Part shown: positions 11,053 to 22,470 of the stretch, in pieces
Layout: the number at the start of each line of letters is the position of its first letter
How positions within the stretch are numbered: position 1 is the first letter of the stretch
Source: Dugong dugon
Lineage: Eukaryota; Chordata; Mammalia; Sirenia; Dugongidae
DNA: 64,000 nt
Direction: 5' to 3'
Assembly: GCA_030035585.1 (NCBI GenBank)
Contig: CM057474.1
Location: 4,944,001 to 5,008,000, forward strand
Made by a program: the position numbers and the translations under genes
The notes under the pieces: generated by a model
What the model was told of the DNA's origin: nothing
What the model saw: the letters and a program-made list of their open reading frames with translations, nothing else
Database searches by the model: none

Positions 11053-11410
11053 TAATTCATTTTTTTATCATTTTTATTGTGGTGATGTATATACAACAAA
11101 ATATTTGCCATTTCAACTGTTTTTACATGCACTGTTCAGTGACATTAATTACATCCCCGTTGTGCAAGCAAAGCGTCATTACTATTCCAATTCTTTTCAT
11201 CCCGCTTAATAGAAATTCAGTACCTCTTAAACAATATCTCCTTTTTCCCTCCTCCTACATGCCCCTGGTAACCACTGATAAACTTTGGTCTCTATGCATG
11301 TTCCTATACTACATATCCCATATAAATGCGACCGTACGAGCTTTGTCCTTTGGAGTCCGACTATTTGATTCAGTGTGTTTTCAAAGTCCATCCACGCCGT
11401 AGCAGGTGTC
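11053..11410 (-). mobile_element. L1M-type LINE 3' end
   Basis: The minus-strand 3' UTR of an old mammalian L1: ttttattgtggtgatgtata, cactgttcagtgacattaat, catgcccctggtaaccactg, then ttttcaaagtccatccacgc. The order matches L1M 3' ends known across placental mammals. No reading frame remains. Confidence 0.8.
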
Positions 11411-13040
11411 AGAAGAGCACCCATTCATTCTCGTTTATTCATGCAAAAATGTTGGTTGAATGCCTACGGCTGAGCTCTGTGGTATGCAGGCTGGTGTCCT
11501 TCCACCTTAAGAATTTCTCAAGTTGAAATTTTAAAAAAATCTTTGGGATGATGTACTTGAGATATTTCCTATTATTGTTTCGCTGTATTTCTCCCTTTCT
11601 TGGTAGTTGTATTTTTCATAATCATAGCTTTTTTCTAATTCAACCTAAAGCAGGAACCACCTTCTTCACTGAGCCTGTTTAAATAATTGGACAAAAGGAT
11701 AATCTTAGTTTATTTCTAGAAAGTCAGGCCAAATTGTGAAGGTTGAATTGTGCCTCTCTGACTGAAGGGAGGAAATTGGAAAAATGTTCTGCCAAAACAT
11801 GCTTACTGATTTACTGCTGTTGTATATACAAGAGCCAAGGTCTACTGTCTGCTTGGAGAACCCGACCATATATAACTAGAGGCGTTGGCCTCTTCAGGTA
11901 ACTTAAACTGGTTAGTAGACATATGAGCCATTGTTCTAGCAAAGAGGAAGATATTCTAACTTCGTGAAGGTTGAGGACCCTTTTCTATGTACCATATCTG
12001 CTGAGAAGATAGAATTCATTGAAAATGTAATGGTTGAACCAGAATTTTCACAATTCAAAACTCATGGCTGGCAAAGTTTGCCCTTTCAATTTACCTATTG
12101 TTTATAACTTATTTCATGGAAACGTTGACTTCAGAAGGGTACAAGTTGTGATTCTGACTATATATAAAACCTGCTGGGGGTGGGAAGATAAATTTAGAAG
12201 GGGGGGACCTATTCTATTCTGCGTAAAAATAGCTCCACTCACTCTATTGCTTTGCAAGGAAAACATCAATTAGATTGAACAATGTTCCCCATAGAACGCT
12301 GATGCCGTGTTGTCTCTGGACACCCCCTCTGAATCTGCTTTGGACTGTGTCGTGTCTTCTGTTAGGAGGAAACTATCAACAACCAGAGGAAATCCTGTAC
12401 TAGTATTGAATAGTCCGTATTTTAAAGGTACTTCCCTTCTTGTGGGAATTGTATGTAAGCAGAACAACACTATAAAATGTCTGAATTATTTTACAAGGTT
12501 TGACTTTCAGTGCATTTTTGTTTTTAAAGATTGACTTATTGTGCTTAAGATATAGTCAATTGTTGGGCCAGAGAGCATTCTTCTTGAGCTTCATGAGCCT
12601 CACCAAGGTGGAGTGGAGGTTACAGCTTCACCACAGGAAACAAGAGGTCCTTGGAGACATCGCGTATTCTAGAGCACACAATGACTAATAAATGCTAAAA
12701 TTACTTTGGAAAGAGCCCGTTCAGTCAAAACATTTGCCCCCTTTCTGACAGAGCTGACTACGTTCAAGCTGGGGGAAAGTGGGCAAGCCTGCCTGTGAGT
12801 CTCCACCAGTTGGTCCGCTCAGCCAAAGGATGAGAGAGGGAGGGCCGACTGGGTCTTGAAGACCTGGGATAGAAACAAAAATCTGAAGCTTGCATTTTGC
12901 TTCTGAGAGTAGCTAACTTTTGTTTGTGGGTAAGGAGCTGCTTAGCAGCAGAGGGAGCCCAAGAGAACAGTTTTTAATCTCAAAATCTTGCTTTCACCTG
13001 CATGGTGAAGCCAATAAGCAGTATACAAGGGACTCCTGAT
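11411..13040. other. Single-copy interval, no gene recognised
   Basis: AT-rich DNA with several frames of 60-80 codons. No repeat, RNA gene or credible exon seen. Confidence 0.45.
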
Positions 13041-13292
13041 GCAATGCTCTTGGTGCTGACCCACTAACTCAATGCTTCTCAAACTTTCCTGCTGAAGTAC
13101 TCCCAGCAGCAGCGGAGGAGAAATCGGTACACCTGGAGGCCCAGGGGTCTTAGACGGCAGCAGCCTGCTGCAAGCACAATACTTCTTTGAGTTCTTGTAT
13201 CTTGTCTTAAAAATGTGTAGACTCTTGCGTTCGACTTAATTATATATCACTGTCGGCTTCCATATAAAAGCCTTCCAGTAAATTCAATGCTT

Positions 13293-13702
13293 CAGTACTG
13301 CTCAATGGAATTTTCTGTCATGGTGGAAATGTTTTATATCTGCACTGTCCGGTGTTCATTGGACAGATATAAAAGCAGATATACATGTGGCTACTGAGCA
13401 CTTGAAACGTGGCTGGTGTGACTGAATTTTTAACTGTATTTAATTTTAATTATTTTAAATTTAAACAGTCATATGTGATCAAACCCGTTGCCATGGAGTC
13501 GGTTCGACCCTGTAGGACAGAGTAGAACTGCCCCATAGGGGTTCCTAGGCTGTAATCTTTATGGAAGCAGACTGACGCAACTTTCTCCCATTGAGTGGCT
13601 GGTGGGTTCCAACGACCAACCTTTCATTTAGTGCCGAGCGCTTAACCATTGCGTCACCAGGGCTCTTTCACATGTGGCTAGTGGCTACCATATTGGATAG
13701 AA
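13293..13702. mobile_element. MER3-like hAT MITE split by a SINE
   Basis: The left part (13293-13477) reads cagtactgctcaatggaatt, ggtggaaatgttttatatct and gctactgagcacttgaaacg. The right part (13668-13702) reads cacatgtggctagtggctac then catattggatag. Together they give the arrangement of MER3-type MITEs with inverted ends. The family name is from memory. Confidence 0.65.
13478..13667 (-). mobile_element. Afrotherian SINE (type A) inside a hAT MITE
   Basis: The tail is aaacccgttgccatggagtc, the body acagagtagaactgcccca, and the complemented head gcgtcaccagggctct. The target duplication is tcatatgtg at 13469-13477 and tcacatgtg at 13668-13676, which restores a continuous MITE when the SINE is removed. 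Confidence 0.9.
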
Positions 13703-13841
13703 GCTCTATGCTGAGGTACTGTGTTTAGCCACTGGTTCTGTGGGTTTCCTGGTACAACAGCAGTTACTTCTGGAGACAAGGTACTATCCTGATGGCTCAA
13801 CCATGGTCTCTTCATGGGTAGATACACAGGTGGGCACCAGT

Positions 13842-14354
13842 TACCCCTGTGGAGTCAATTCCGATTTATGGCGACCTTGTGTGTGTCAGAGTAGAGCTGT
13901 GCTACACAGCGTTTCTTTTTTTTAAAGTAATTTATCCTGTGCTGTTGTTGTTGAGAATATACGTAGCAAAACATAGATCAGTTCAATAGTTTCTACATGT
14001 ACAGCTCAGTGACGTTGATTATATTCTTCAGGTTGTGCAACCATTCTCACCCTCTTTTCTGAGTTGTTCCTCCCCCATTAACACAAACTCACTGCCCCCT
14101 AAGGTTTCTGTCTAATCTTTAGAGTTGCTGTTGTCAATTTGATCCCATATAGCTAGATCTTAAAATGGTGTAATGCACAAAGCAGACATTCTTTACTAAT
14201 TAAGCGAAACTACTGCTTGCTTCTTAGGGTTTCAATGGCTGATTTGTGAGAGGCAAATCTCCAGGCCTTTCTTCTGAGGCATCTCTGGGTGGACTTGAAT
14301 CTGCAACCTTTCTGTTAGCAGTTGAGTGTGTTAACCATTCACCCCACCTAGGGA
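13842..14354 (-). mobile_element. Afrotherian SINE (type B) interrupted by an L1 tail
   Basis: The tail half (13842-13921, gtggagtcaattccgattta through agctgtgctacacagcgttt) and the head half (14226-14354, caatggctgatttgtgag through ccccacctaggga) are the two parts of one SINE read on the minus strand. The segment between them is L1-derived. The intact family reads acagggttttcaatggctga at this point. Confidence 0.85.
13922..14225 (-). mobile_element. L1 3' UTR fragment inserted in a SINE
   Basis: On the minus strand this ends in an A-rich tail (T-run at 13916-13924). It carries the afrotherian L1 tail pattern: gttgttgagaatatacgtag, acagctcagtgacgttgatt, gttgtgcaaccattctcacc. The flanking cgtttc/ggtttc repeat is compatible with a short target duplication. 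Confidence 0.7.
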
Positions 14355-15645
14355 CACACAGACATGCACAAACCAGCTTCAACGCTAACTATCCTGCTCT
14401 TCTCCCTTGTGGCTCTCGGGATCCCGGCAGGGGCTGAACACTGTCCCTGGCCCACACTACCCACCTGCCGGCAGCTCCTGTGTGTGTCAGTCAGCGCAAC
14501 CCTTTCCTTCCTGTCTAGTCCCATCCCAGAAAACCAAAAAAAGCTCCTCCGTAGCAAACATGGGTGATCCGTGCTCAGGGAGTTAACCCCAAACCTGAAG
14601 CCATGAGCCCTGTTTTGGTTTCTCAGGATGGCGGTGCATTGTGTTTCCAGCAGGGAACACTATGAAGACTAGCTCCTGCTGCTATTGTCCTTGGAGGAGA
14701 GTGATCACACGGTCCCCACAGCAGGAATTGCTCCAGGACAGCTCTTGCCAAGATCCTTCTGGCTTCTGCCTGCTAGTCAGCACTTATGCTGAGGTTCCCT
14801 TCACAGCCCTTCGCTAATGAAACGTGAAGTCCCAACATCCCTGTCTTAGGCAGGGTCTTTTCCAGGTCCTTCTGAGGCGCCTGCAGGATCTCTTTCTCTT
14901 TTCACCAGTCCCCTAAGCTCTCTCTCTCTGTAAATCCCATCCCCCAGTCAGAAGGTTAAGCCTAGAGGCAGAATCAACTACATGGCAACTGGTTTAAGGA
15001 GCTTCATACCCCCACTTTCGGAAAGAATTCTGATTAATGTATAACGTACTCCAGTTTACTTAAAAACATTGGGGAATCAAGCATTCTGATTAACAGACAA
15101 TTTTAGCTTACTGAGAATAACTTTACCTGCCAAATGTAGACTGGCCCGTTTTCAGAGAATTCAGCACAATAAAACAGTCTTAACGAAGGTATTTCAGATG
15201 TAATGCAATCTTTCTTTGGTGGCTTAGAAGGCATTCAGGGTCTTGCAATGCCTTAGAGTCATCATTATGGCCGGTAATTACCCTTGAATAGTACAGCACA
15301 GGATAATTATGTTTATCTTAGTTTTCCAGTGAGTTGGATTCAAGATAAACAGATATTTTCTCCAAATTAAACAATTTCTAATTTAATTTGTGATGTGAAT
15401 ACATTTGAATTTTTTGGGCTCTATGTGAGTTAAATTTTTTATGTTACATTATTGATGTTAATATTTCTCAATATGGAATGCTTTTGAATTTACTTATATA
15501 TTCTAAAAATTAAACTAAAAATCTGAAGACACTCGTTTTAAACAAAAATGTTTTTGGTGCAACAGGAGCAATGTAGAAAGTTGATTATAAATCCAGCTTT
15601 TGAAGAATGTGTCTTGTATGAGAACATTTATTGATATGATTATGA
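14355..15645. other. Single-copy interval, no gene recognised
   Basis: No feature that I can support. The second half is strongly AT-rich. Confidence 0.4.
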
Positions 15646-16110
15646 CATAGTTAATTAACATTTTAACTATGGAAAGCACAGAAAAAAATTTAAAAAATTA
15701 TCCATAATCTCATTACAGTAAATAACAATTGTGTGTTTTCCCCTCAGTTCTTTTTCTGTGCACATATATATATATTTAATTTATATGTTTATAAAATAGA
15801 ATTATATGATACATACTTTCATATCATGTTTCTTTTATTTATGATTTTGCCACATCATTGGAGTCTTTGAAAACAATTTTACACTGAAATAGAGTAACTT
15901 AGTTAATCAATTCCTTTCCTCGACATATAGTTATTTATAATTTCACACTATAATATATAATGATGCTGTGAACATCCTTGGTCTTAAATCTTTGAGCAAA
16001 TCTCAGATTATTTCTTCAGCATGTATTCCTAGAGATGTTACTTACATTGAATGTGAATGCTTTTAAAGCCCTTGACATGTATTGCACAATTACTTTCTAG
16101 AAAGCTTCTT
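15646..16110 (-). mobile_element. Ancient L1M-like fragment
   Basis: The stretch aatgatgctgtgaacatcct followed by tatttcttcagcatgtattcctagagatg parallels the minus-strand L1 ORF2 segment at 60940-61040 (gccatgaacat..., tattcctaggagtggg). It is highly diverged and the edges are approximate. Confidence 0.5.
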
Positions 16111-16199
16111 CTTCCTTTGGCAACACCTGACAGTGTCTCCCAGCGCCCCCTGCAGGACTGTGAAGTCAGGAGGCTGAAGCTCTGGAAACCCAGAGGTCC

Positions 16200-16378
16200 C
16201 CTAGGTGAGGTGTCAATCTTTTCCTAGCTGTGAGCCCTGAAGCAAGTTCTTCAATTTCGCTGAACCTCCGTTTCTCCAATGTAAATGGACTCACATGAAG
16301 AATACATGAGGCAATAATAAATTACTTGGTATGTCATTCAGTATACAGTAAGTGCTCAATAAATGTTGACTATCTAAT
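16200..16378 (+). repeat. MIR SINE, 3' two thirds
   Basis: Shows ctagctgtgagccctgaagc, tcaatttcgctgaacctccg, then agtaagtgctcaataaatgt in MIR order on the plus strand. Confidence 0.75.
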
Positions 16379-16382
16379 GGGT

Positions 16383-17274
16383 AGGTAATCTGTTGTTGTT
16401 AGGTGCTATCGAGTCAGTTGCAGCTCACAGTGACCCTGTGTACAACCGAAAGAAACACTGCCTGGTCCTGCGCCACCCTCACAATCATCGCTATATTTGA
16501 GCCCATTGTTGCAGGCGGTGTGACTATCCAGCTCGTTGAAGGTCTTCCTTTTTTTCGCTGAGCCTTTACTTTACCAAGCATGATGTCATTCTCCAGGGAT
16601 TGGTTCCTCCCAATAACATGTCCATGAGCATTCTGGCTGTACTTTTTCCAGGACAGATTTGTTTGTTCTTTTGGAATTCCATGGTATATTCAATATTCTT
16701 CGCCATAATTCAAAGGCATCAATTCTTCTTCTGTCTTCCTTATTTATTGTTCAGCTTTTGCATGCATGTGAGGTGACTGAAAATATCATGGCTTGGGTCA
16801 GGTGCACCTTAGACCTCAAGGTGACCTCTTTGCTTTTTAACACTTGAAAGAGGTCTTTTGCAGCAGATTTGCCCAATGCAATATGTTGTTTGATTTCTTG
16901 ACTGCTGCTTCCGTGGGAGTTGATCCAAGTAATGAAATCCTTGACAATGTTAATGTTTTCTCCATTTATCATGATGTTGCTTATTGGTCCAGTTGTGAAG
17001 ATTTTTGTTTTCTTTATGTTGAGGTGTAATCCATACTGAAGGCTGTGGTCTTCGATCTTCATCAGTAAGTGTGTTAAGTCCTCTTCACTTTCAGCAAGCA
17101 AGGTTGTGTCATCTGCATACTGCAGGTTGTTAATGAGCCTTCCTCCAATCCTGATGCCGAATTATTCTTCTTATAGTCCAGCTTCTCAGATTATTTCCTC
17201 AGCATACAGATTGAATAAGTAGGGTGAAAAGAGACAACACTGATACACATCTTTTCTGATTTTAAACCACACAG
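16383..17274 (-). mobile_element. RTE-type LINE, 5'-truncated, with target duplication
   Basis: The plus strand starts ctgttgttgttaggtgctat, the RTE 3' end. Read from high to low coordinate it encodes part of the RTE reverse transcriptase C-terminal region: a minus frame at 16751-17101 contains LHLNIKKTKI, then SSQEIKQHIALGKSA and VHLTQAMIFSV, as in BovB/RTE proteins. A 12-bp target duplication with one mismatch, tatctaatgggt at 16371-16382 and tatctagtgggt at 17275-17286, brackets the insertion. The protein is truncated at its N-terminus and the copy is dead. Confidence 0.88.
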
Positions 17275-17286
17275 TATCTAGTGGGT

Positions 17287-18080
17287 CTTTAATAAGTAAA
17301 ATGACATCTTACATCATTTTATCTTGTATTTTAAAAAACTATAAAAATTAATAATGATTTTTTTTATTATTACAAAAGCAATTATAGAATACTTAGAACA
17401 GGAGGGAAAATGCATAATCCCAACAGTATTAATTTTTTGATGTATTTGGAGGGGAACGTCATTTTACTGATAGCTTTCTCAATTTATTCCGTGCTTGCTG
17501 CTCAATTCTTTTTGTGTTGTTTCTTTTCCTGGTGTCAATTTTAGTAATTTTTTTCCTAGACAAGCCCCCATCTTACAGAGACTTCAAAATTATGGAGCTG
17601 TGCATAGAATTCTCTTAAAAATATCTCCTAAGGGTGATCCCATCTTCTCATAACTTGACGTCAGAGAGTGAGAGGGACAGGTTTACTCTGTCTCAGGTGG
17701 CCTTGCATTTCGGTGTCTAGTTCCATTGGTCTCAGAGTCCCTAAACATTTCTCCCAGTTCTTCCAGTCACTCCAGTGTGGCCCCAGTCTTCATTGCTTTC
17801 CTTCCCTCCTCACCTTCCACCCTGTCCCCCACCTCCAGCCCCCAAGGCCCAACTCCTAATATTTTACTGGGAAGCTGGGCGTGGCTGTCTCAGACTGTTA
17901 GCTGAATGTCATGTTATACCAAAACCCAGAATATATTTTAGAAAGGAAAAGAATAATAATCGTCCTTTATTCTTTTAATTAGTCCATGCTGAATGCATTT
18001 CACTGTGACTGGTGATTTGGGAAATAAAAAAAAAAAAGTTATCAAGAATTTTACAGCTTAGTGGGAGAAAGAAGAGACAT
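17287..18080. other. Single-copy interval, no gene recognised
   Basis: AT-rich to pyrimidine-rich DNA without a supported feature. Confidence 0.4.
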
Positions 18081-18083
18081 ACA

Positions 18084-18272
18084 CCAGACCAGCTGCTGTC
18101 AGATGGACTCCAACTCATGGTGATTCCCCTGTGTGTCAGAGGAGAACTGTGCTACCTAAGGTTTTCAATGGCTGATTTTTCAGAAGTAGGTCACCAGGCC
18201 TTTCTTCTGGGTCATCCCTGGGTAGACTCAAATCTCCAGCCTTTCGGTTAGCAGCCAAGCAAGCGCATTCAC
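18084..18272 (-). mobile_element. Afrotherian SINE (type B)
   Basis: Contains ggttttcaatggctgatttt and caccaggcctttcttctggg, and a complemented head near agcaagcgcattcactg. The head is more diverged than the body. Confidence 0.82.
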
Positions 18273-18683
18273 TGTTTCTGTCATCCAAGAAAGTGTGAGA
18301 CGCAGTGACAGAGAAGGCTCACAGAGGTTGGAGCAAGGCTTCATGAGGGCGTGGCCTTTGTGCTAAACCTTGAAGGATGGGCTGTATCTGAGCAAGCTGT
18401 GCGTCGGGTGGAAGAGCATTCCCGAGAGCCAACAGCAGGAATGAGGTGCAGAGTAGCAGTGAGCAAGGTCTGGTAGTGTGTGTGCCTGGTCGTGTATATG
18501 CAGAGTGTATAAAGAAAGCTATGATGGGCTGATCATCGGGCTGGGGAGGCTGGCCCCATTAAAGCTTCTGAGGGAAATGAGTAGCGCTTTGCTCTAGGGA
18601 AAGTAATCTGGGAAGAATGCGCATGTTGGGCAGGTACGAGAGACCTGGAGCAGGGCTCTCTTGTACCTACCTATAGGGTCCAG

Positions 18684-18885
18684 ATGGAGTCCCTGGGCGG
18701 TACAAACTGTTGAGTGCTCAACTAGATAAAAGGTTGGTGGTTCAAAGCCACCCAGAGGTGTCTCAGAAGACAGACCTTGCGATCTGTTTCTGAAAGGTCA
18801 CAACCTTGAAAACTCCAGGAGCAGTTCTTCTCTGCACTCCTGGGTCACCGTGTGTTGGGATTAACTCGATGGCAACTAACAACAC
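18684..18885 (+). mobile_element. Afrotherian SINE (type B), first of a pair
   Basis: The head is agtccctgggcggtacaaac, the body gcgatctgtttctgaaaggt, and the tail aactcgatggcaactaacaa. It begins directly after agggtccag (18675-18683) and ends directly before a second copy of that 9-mer (18886-18894). Confidence 0.88.
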
Positions 18886-18894
18886 AGGGTCCAG

Positions 18895-19101
18895 TGGAGC
18901 TCCTGGTGATGCAGATGGTTATCGCACGTGGCTGGTGACTGAAAGGTTGGAGGTTTGAGCTCACCCAAAGGAGCCTTGGAAGAAAGGACTGGTCATCTAC
19001 TTCCAAAAAATCAACTATTGAAAACTCTGTGTAGCACAGTTCTACTCTGACACACATGAGCTCACCATGAGCCAGAATTGACTAGATGGGAACTGGTTTA
19101 T
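18895..19101 (+). mobile_element. Afrotherian SINE (type B), second of a pair
   Basis: The head is gagctcctggtgatgcagat, the body gaagaaaggactggtcatct, and the tail cagaattgactagatgggaa. It lies between agggtccag (18886-18894) and agggtctag (19102-19110). Confidence 0.85.
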
Positions 19102-19261
19102 AGGGTCTAGACAGATAGTAACTGAATGAAGGTGACTGGGGCTTTGCCTACTAAATACATGGGAGTGAATTTTAATCGTTCTACAAAGAAATATTCTCTT
19201 TCTCAACACGGTTCTCTTGGTCTATCCCCCTCACCCCTCTCGGTTTTGAATAAAGGCATGG

Positions 19262-19495
19262 GCTTTGAAAGCTAACATTAATTGTACTCCTACTGTGTGC
19301 CAGACCCTGTTGTAAGTGCTTTCAAATATTTTATCCTCACAACCATCTCACAAAACAGGTACTATTATTATCCCCCATCTTACCCATGAGGTTATTGAGG
19401 CCCAGGGAGATGAGGAAAACTGCCTGAGATCAAATCTATGACAAATACGGGAGGCCCAGGGTTTGGACCCAGGCAGTGTTTGCCTCCAGAATCTG
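19262..19495 (-). repeat. MIR SINE
   Basis: Near-complete MIR: gctaacattaattgtactcc, actgtgtgccagaccctgtt, then tgaggttattgaggcccagg and ggtttggacccaggcagtg. Confidence 0.85.
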
Positions 19496-19611
19496 TCAAT
19501 TCTGTAGAAAACTGCCTCTAGGACAAGACAGTCAACTGAGCAAGCCAAGGGTAAAAGTCATTGACTCTTGCCCCCAGGGCCCTGAAATAAATAAGAGTTG
19601 TGGGGACTGGG

Positions 19612-20831
19612 CAGCTGGAGAGGGCATGCCCCAGCTAGGAGGACACCATTCTCCTCAGCTCTAGGTGGAGAGGGCATGTCCCAGCTAGGAGGACACCACT
19701 CTCTCCTCAGCTCTAGGTGGAGGGGGCATGTCCCAGCTAGGGGGACACCACTCTCTCCCCAGCTCTAGGTGGAGGGGGCATGTCCCAGCTAGGAGGACAC
19801 CATTCTCCTCAGCTCTAGGTGGAGAGGGCATGTCCCAGCTAGGGGGACACCACTCTCTCCCCAGCTCTAGGTGGAGGGGGCATGTCCCAGCTAGGAGGAC
19901 ACCAGTCTCCTCAGCTCTAGGTGGAGAGGGCATGTCCCAGCTAGGAGGACACCATTCTCCTCAGCTCTAGGTGGAGAGGGCATGTCCCGGCTAGGAGGAC
20001 ACCAGTCTCCTCAGCTCTAGGTGGAGGGGACATGTCTCGGCTAGGGGGACACCAGTCTCCTCAGCTCTAGGTGGAGGGGGCATGTCTCAGCTAGGGGGAC
20101 ACCATTCTCCTCAGCTCTAGGTGGAGAGGGCATGTCCCAGCTAGGAGGACACCATTCTCCTCAGCTCTAGGTGGAGAGGGCATGTCCCGGCTAGGACACC
20201 AGTCTCCTCAGCTCTAGGTGGAGGGGGCATGTCTCAGCTAGAGGGACACCACTCTCCTCAGCTCTAGGTGGAGAGGGCATGTCCCAGCTAGGAGGACACC
20301 ATTCTCCTCAGCTCTAGGTGGAGGGGGCATGTCTCAGCTAGGGGGACACCACTCTCTCCTCAGCTCTAGGTGGAGGGGGCATGTCCCAGCTAGGAGGACA
20401 CCATTCTCCTCAGCTCTAGGTGGAGAGGGCATGTCCCAGCTAGGAGGACACCACTCTCCTCAGCTCTAGGTGGAGGGGGCATGTCTCAGCTAGGGGGACA
20501 CCACTCTCCTCAGCTCTAGGTGGAGAGGGCATGTCCCGGCTAGGAGGACACCAGTCTCCTCAGCTCTAGGTGGAGAGGGCATGTCTGGGCTAGGAGGACA
20601 CCACTCTCTCCTCAGCTCTAGGTGGAGAGGGCATGTCCCAGCTAGGAGGACACCACTCTCTCCTCAGCTCTAGGTGGAGAGGGCATGTCCCAGCTAGGAG
20701 GACACCACTCTCTCCTCAGCTCTAGGTGGAGGGGGCATGTCCCAGCTAGGAGGACACCACTCTCTCCTCAGCTCTAGGTGGAGGGGGCATGTCCCAGCTA
20801 GGGGGACACCACTCTCTCCTCAGCTCTAGGA
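19612..20831. repeat. Minisatellite/VNTR, 24 units of about 50 bp
   Basis: By counting the gcatg motif I find 24 tandem units. A typical unit contains ctctaggtggagagggcatg, then tcccagctaggaggacacca, then ttctcctcag. Units are 50 bp, or 52 bp when the end reads actctctcctcag, and one near 20190 is 3 bp shorter. Recurrent single-site variants (gag/ggg, ccc/ctc, cag/cgg, att/act/agt) recur in blocks, as expected of array turnover. Open frames of about 80 codons on both strands reflect the repeat and not a gene. The array ends sharply at aggagatggttgcc. Confidence 0.97.
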
Positions 20832-21223
20832 GATGGTTGCCATGTGAGAAAACAGGCCAGTACCACCAAAGTTTCAAATTTTAATAGTTTTTTTTGGTTT
20901 CAAATCTCCTGACTTAAATGTTGGCTCAGATGTATTTAAATGTAACTTGAGGGCCAATAAAACACATCTGTGGACTTGTGTTGGTCGACAGGCCACTGCT
21001 GGTCATTCCTAGATGACATTCCATGTTGGGGGCGATGGTTAAGAGCCCATTGCAGGGGTAAGGAGGGCCCAAGCTGGCACCCTGGCCTGAGAATTTGGGA
21101 GAGCTGTGTCATACCTAAGAAATTGCTCTCTTTTTCTTAGCAGTGGAGAAAAGCCAGGCACAGTTATACTGAATCCTTGTGAGAAGGGATTTTTCTGACA
21201 CCCTTGAACAGTTTTTTGTTATC

Positions 21224-21561
21224 GTTGTTAGTTGCTGGTGAGTTGGCCCCAGCTCATGGTGGCCCAATGCACAACTGAAGGAAAATGCCACTCAGTCTTG
21301 CACCAGCCCCATGACTGATGACAAATAAGATCGTTGTGGCCCCTAGGCTTGTCATTGGCTAATTTTTGGAAGTAGATCACCAGGTCTTTCTTTCTAGTCC
21401 ATCTTAGTCTGGAAGCTCCACTGAAACCTATTCAGCACCATAGCCACACACAAGCCTCCACTGACCGCCAGAGGATGGCGGAGCACGAGGGGCACTGGCC
21501 AGAAATTGGACCCAGGTCACCAGCGTGGAAGGCAAGAATTCTACCACTGAACCAACAGTGT
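21224..21561 (-). mobile_element. tRNA-Gly-like SINE with RTE-type tail
   Basis: On the minus strand the head resembles a glycine tRNA: the complement of agaattctaccactgaacca is the A-box region and the complement of gaaattggacccaggtcacc the B-box region. The body contains complements of gaagctccactgaaacctat and cacacacaagcctccactga. It shares these blocks with the copies at 29.6 and 54.6 kb. The tail side begins ttgttagttgctggtgagtt. Confidence 0.8.
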
Positions 21562-22310
21562 GCCTTTGTAAGATTTAGAAAAGCTTTTTCTCCTGTCAGA
21601 TGTCATATTGACCCAACTGCATGCAGATGGGTCAGGCTGAGGGGAGGGTGAACTTGGAAAGAAGTGGGACTGTGCACATCTGCATTCAGGACCACACTCC
21701 AAGCAGAATTCTAGTATTATTTTTTCACTTACAGTAGAAACATGGGTCAACAAAAGGGCTAATTTAAAAAGGTGGCCCAAGTGTGTTGTTCATGTAGTGG
21801 TCTGACTTCAGGTAGATGAGATAATGAGACTAGATCAGTTCTCGTGCAATGTTTGTAGCCAGTCTCGTTTCCTGCTTCTCACACCAGCCTGACATTGTTG
21901 TGTTTGGATTCACAACATCACAAAGGGATGTTTACATCCCTACCCAGACAGCTGTACTCATTGAAATAGAAGGAATGATGATGGTGTTTATTTCCGGAAT
22001 GGTAAGACACCGGAAACCCCCAATCTCTAAAAATAGGTCACTGTTTTACTTAGAGGTGAGCTGGCACTGTTTACCTAAATTCTGAGCTGTCTGACAATGG
22101 CTCTTCGATGTTAGTATAAGTTGAAAAACAATCTTGCGTTGTTTTGAAAGTATTAAAAATGGTGGATGTTTGATATTCTGCAGTTTTTTAAAATTTCCGG
22201 TATGACCAGAAAATTTGGAATCATAGTTAAGAAACTACTTCATGTATTTGCACTAAATGCACCAAGCCTGGGACATCTTAGTCCTTTAGACTAACTAACT
22301 GTATAAAAGC
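21562..22310. other. Single-copy interval, no gene recognised
   Basis: Short chance frames only (up to 79 codons). No repeat recognised. Confidence 0.4.
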
Positions 22311-22470
22311 AAAACTAAACCCATTGCCGTTGAGTGGATTCTGACTCATAGTGACCTACAGGACAGAGTAGAACTGCCGCATGTGGTTTCCAAGGAGCAC
22401 CTGGTGGATTCGAACTGCCGAGCTTTGGTTGGCAGCCGAGATCTCAACCACTGCACCACCAGGGTTGCTC
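22311..22470 (-). mobile_element. Afrotherian SINE (type A, short form)
   Basis: The tail is aacccattgccgttgagtgg, the body acagagtagaactgccgcat, and the complemented head cactgcaccaccagggttgc. Confidence 0.9.

Noticed and set aside
19612-20831. Tandem array considered as a CRISPR or as a repeat-protein gene
   Set aside because: Units are contiguous with no unique spacers, the context is mammalian, and both strands are equally open because the unit lacks stops. A minisatellite explains it fully.
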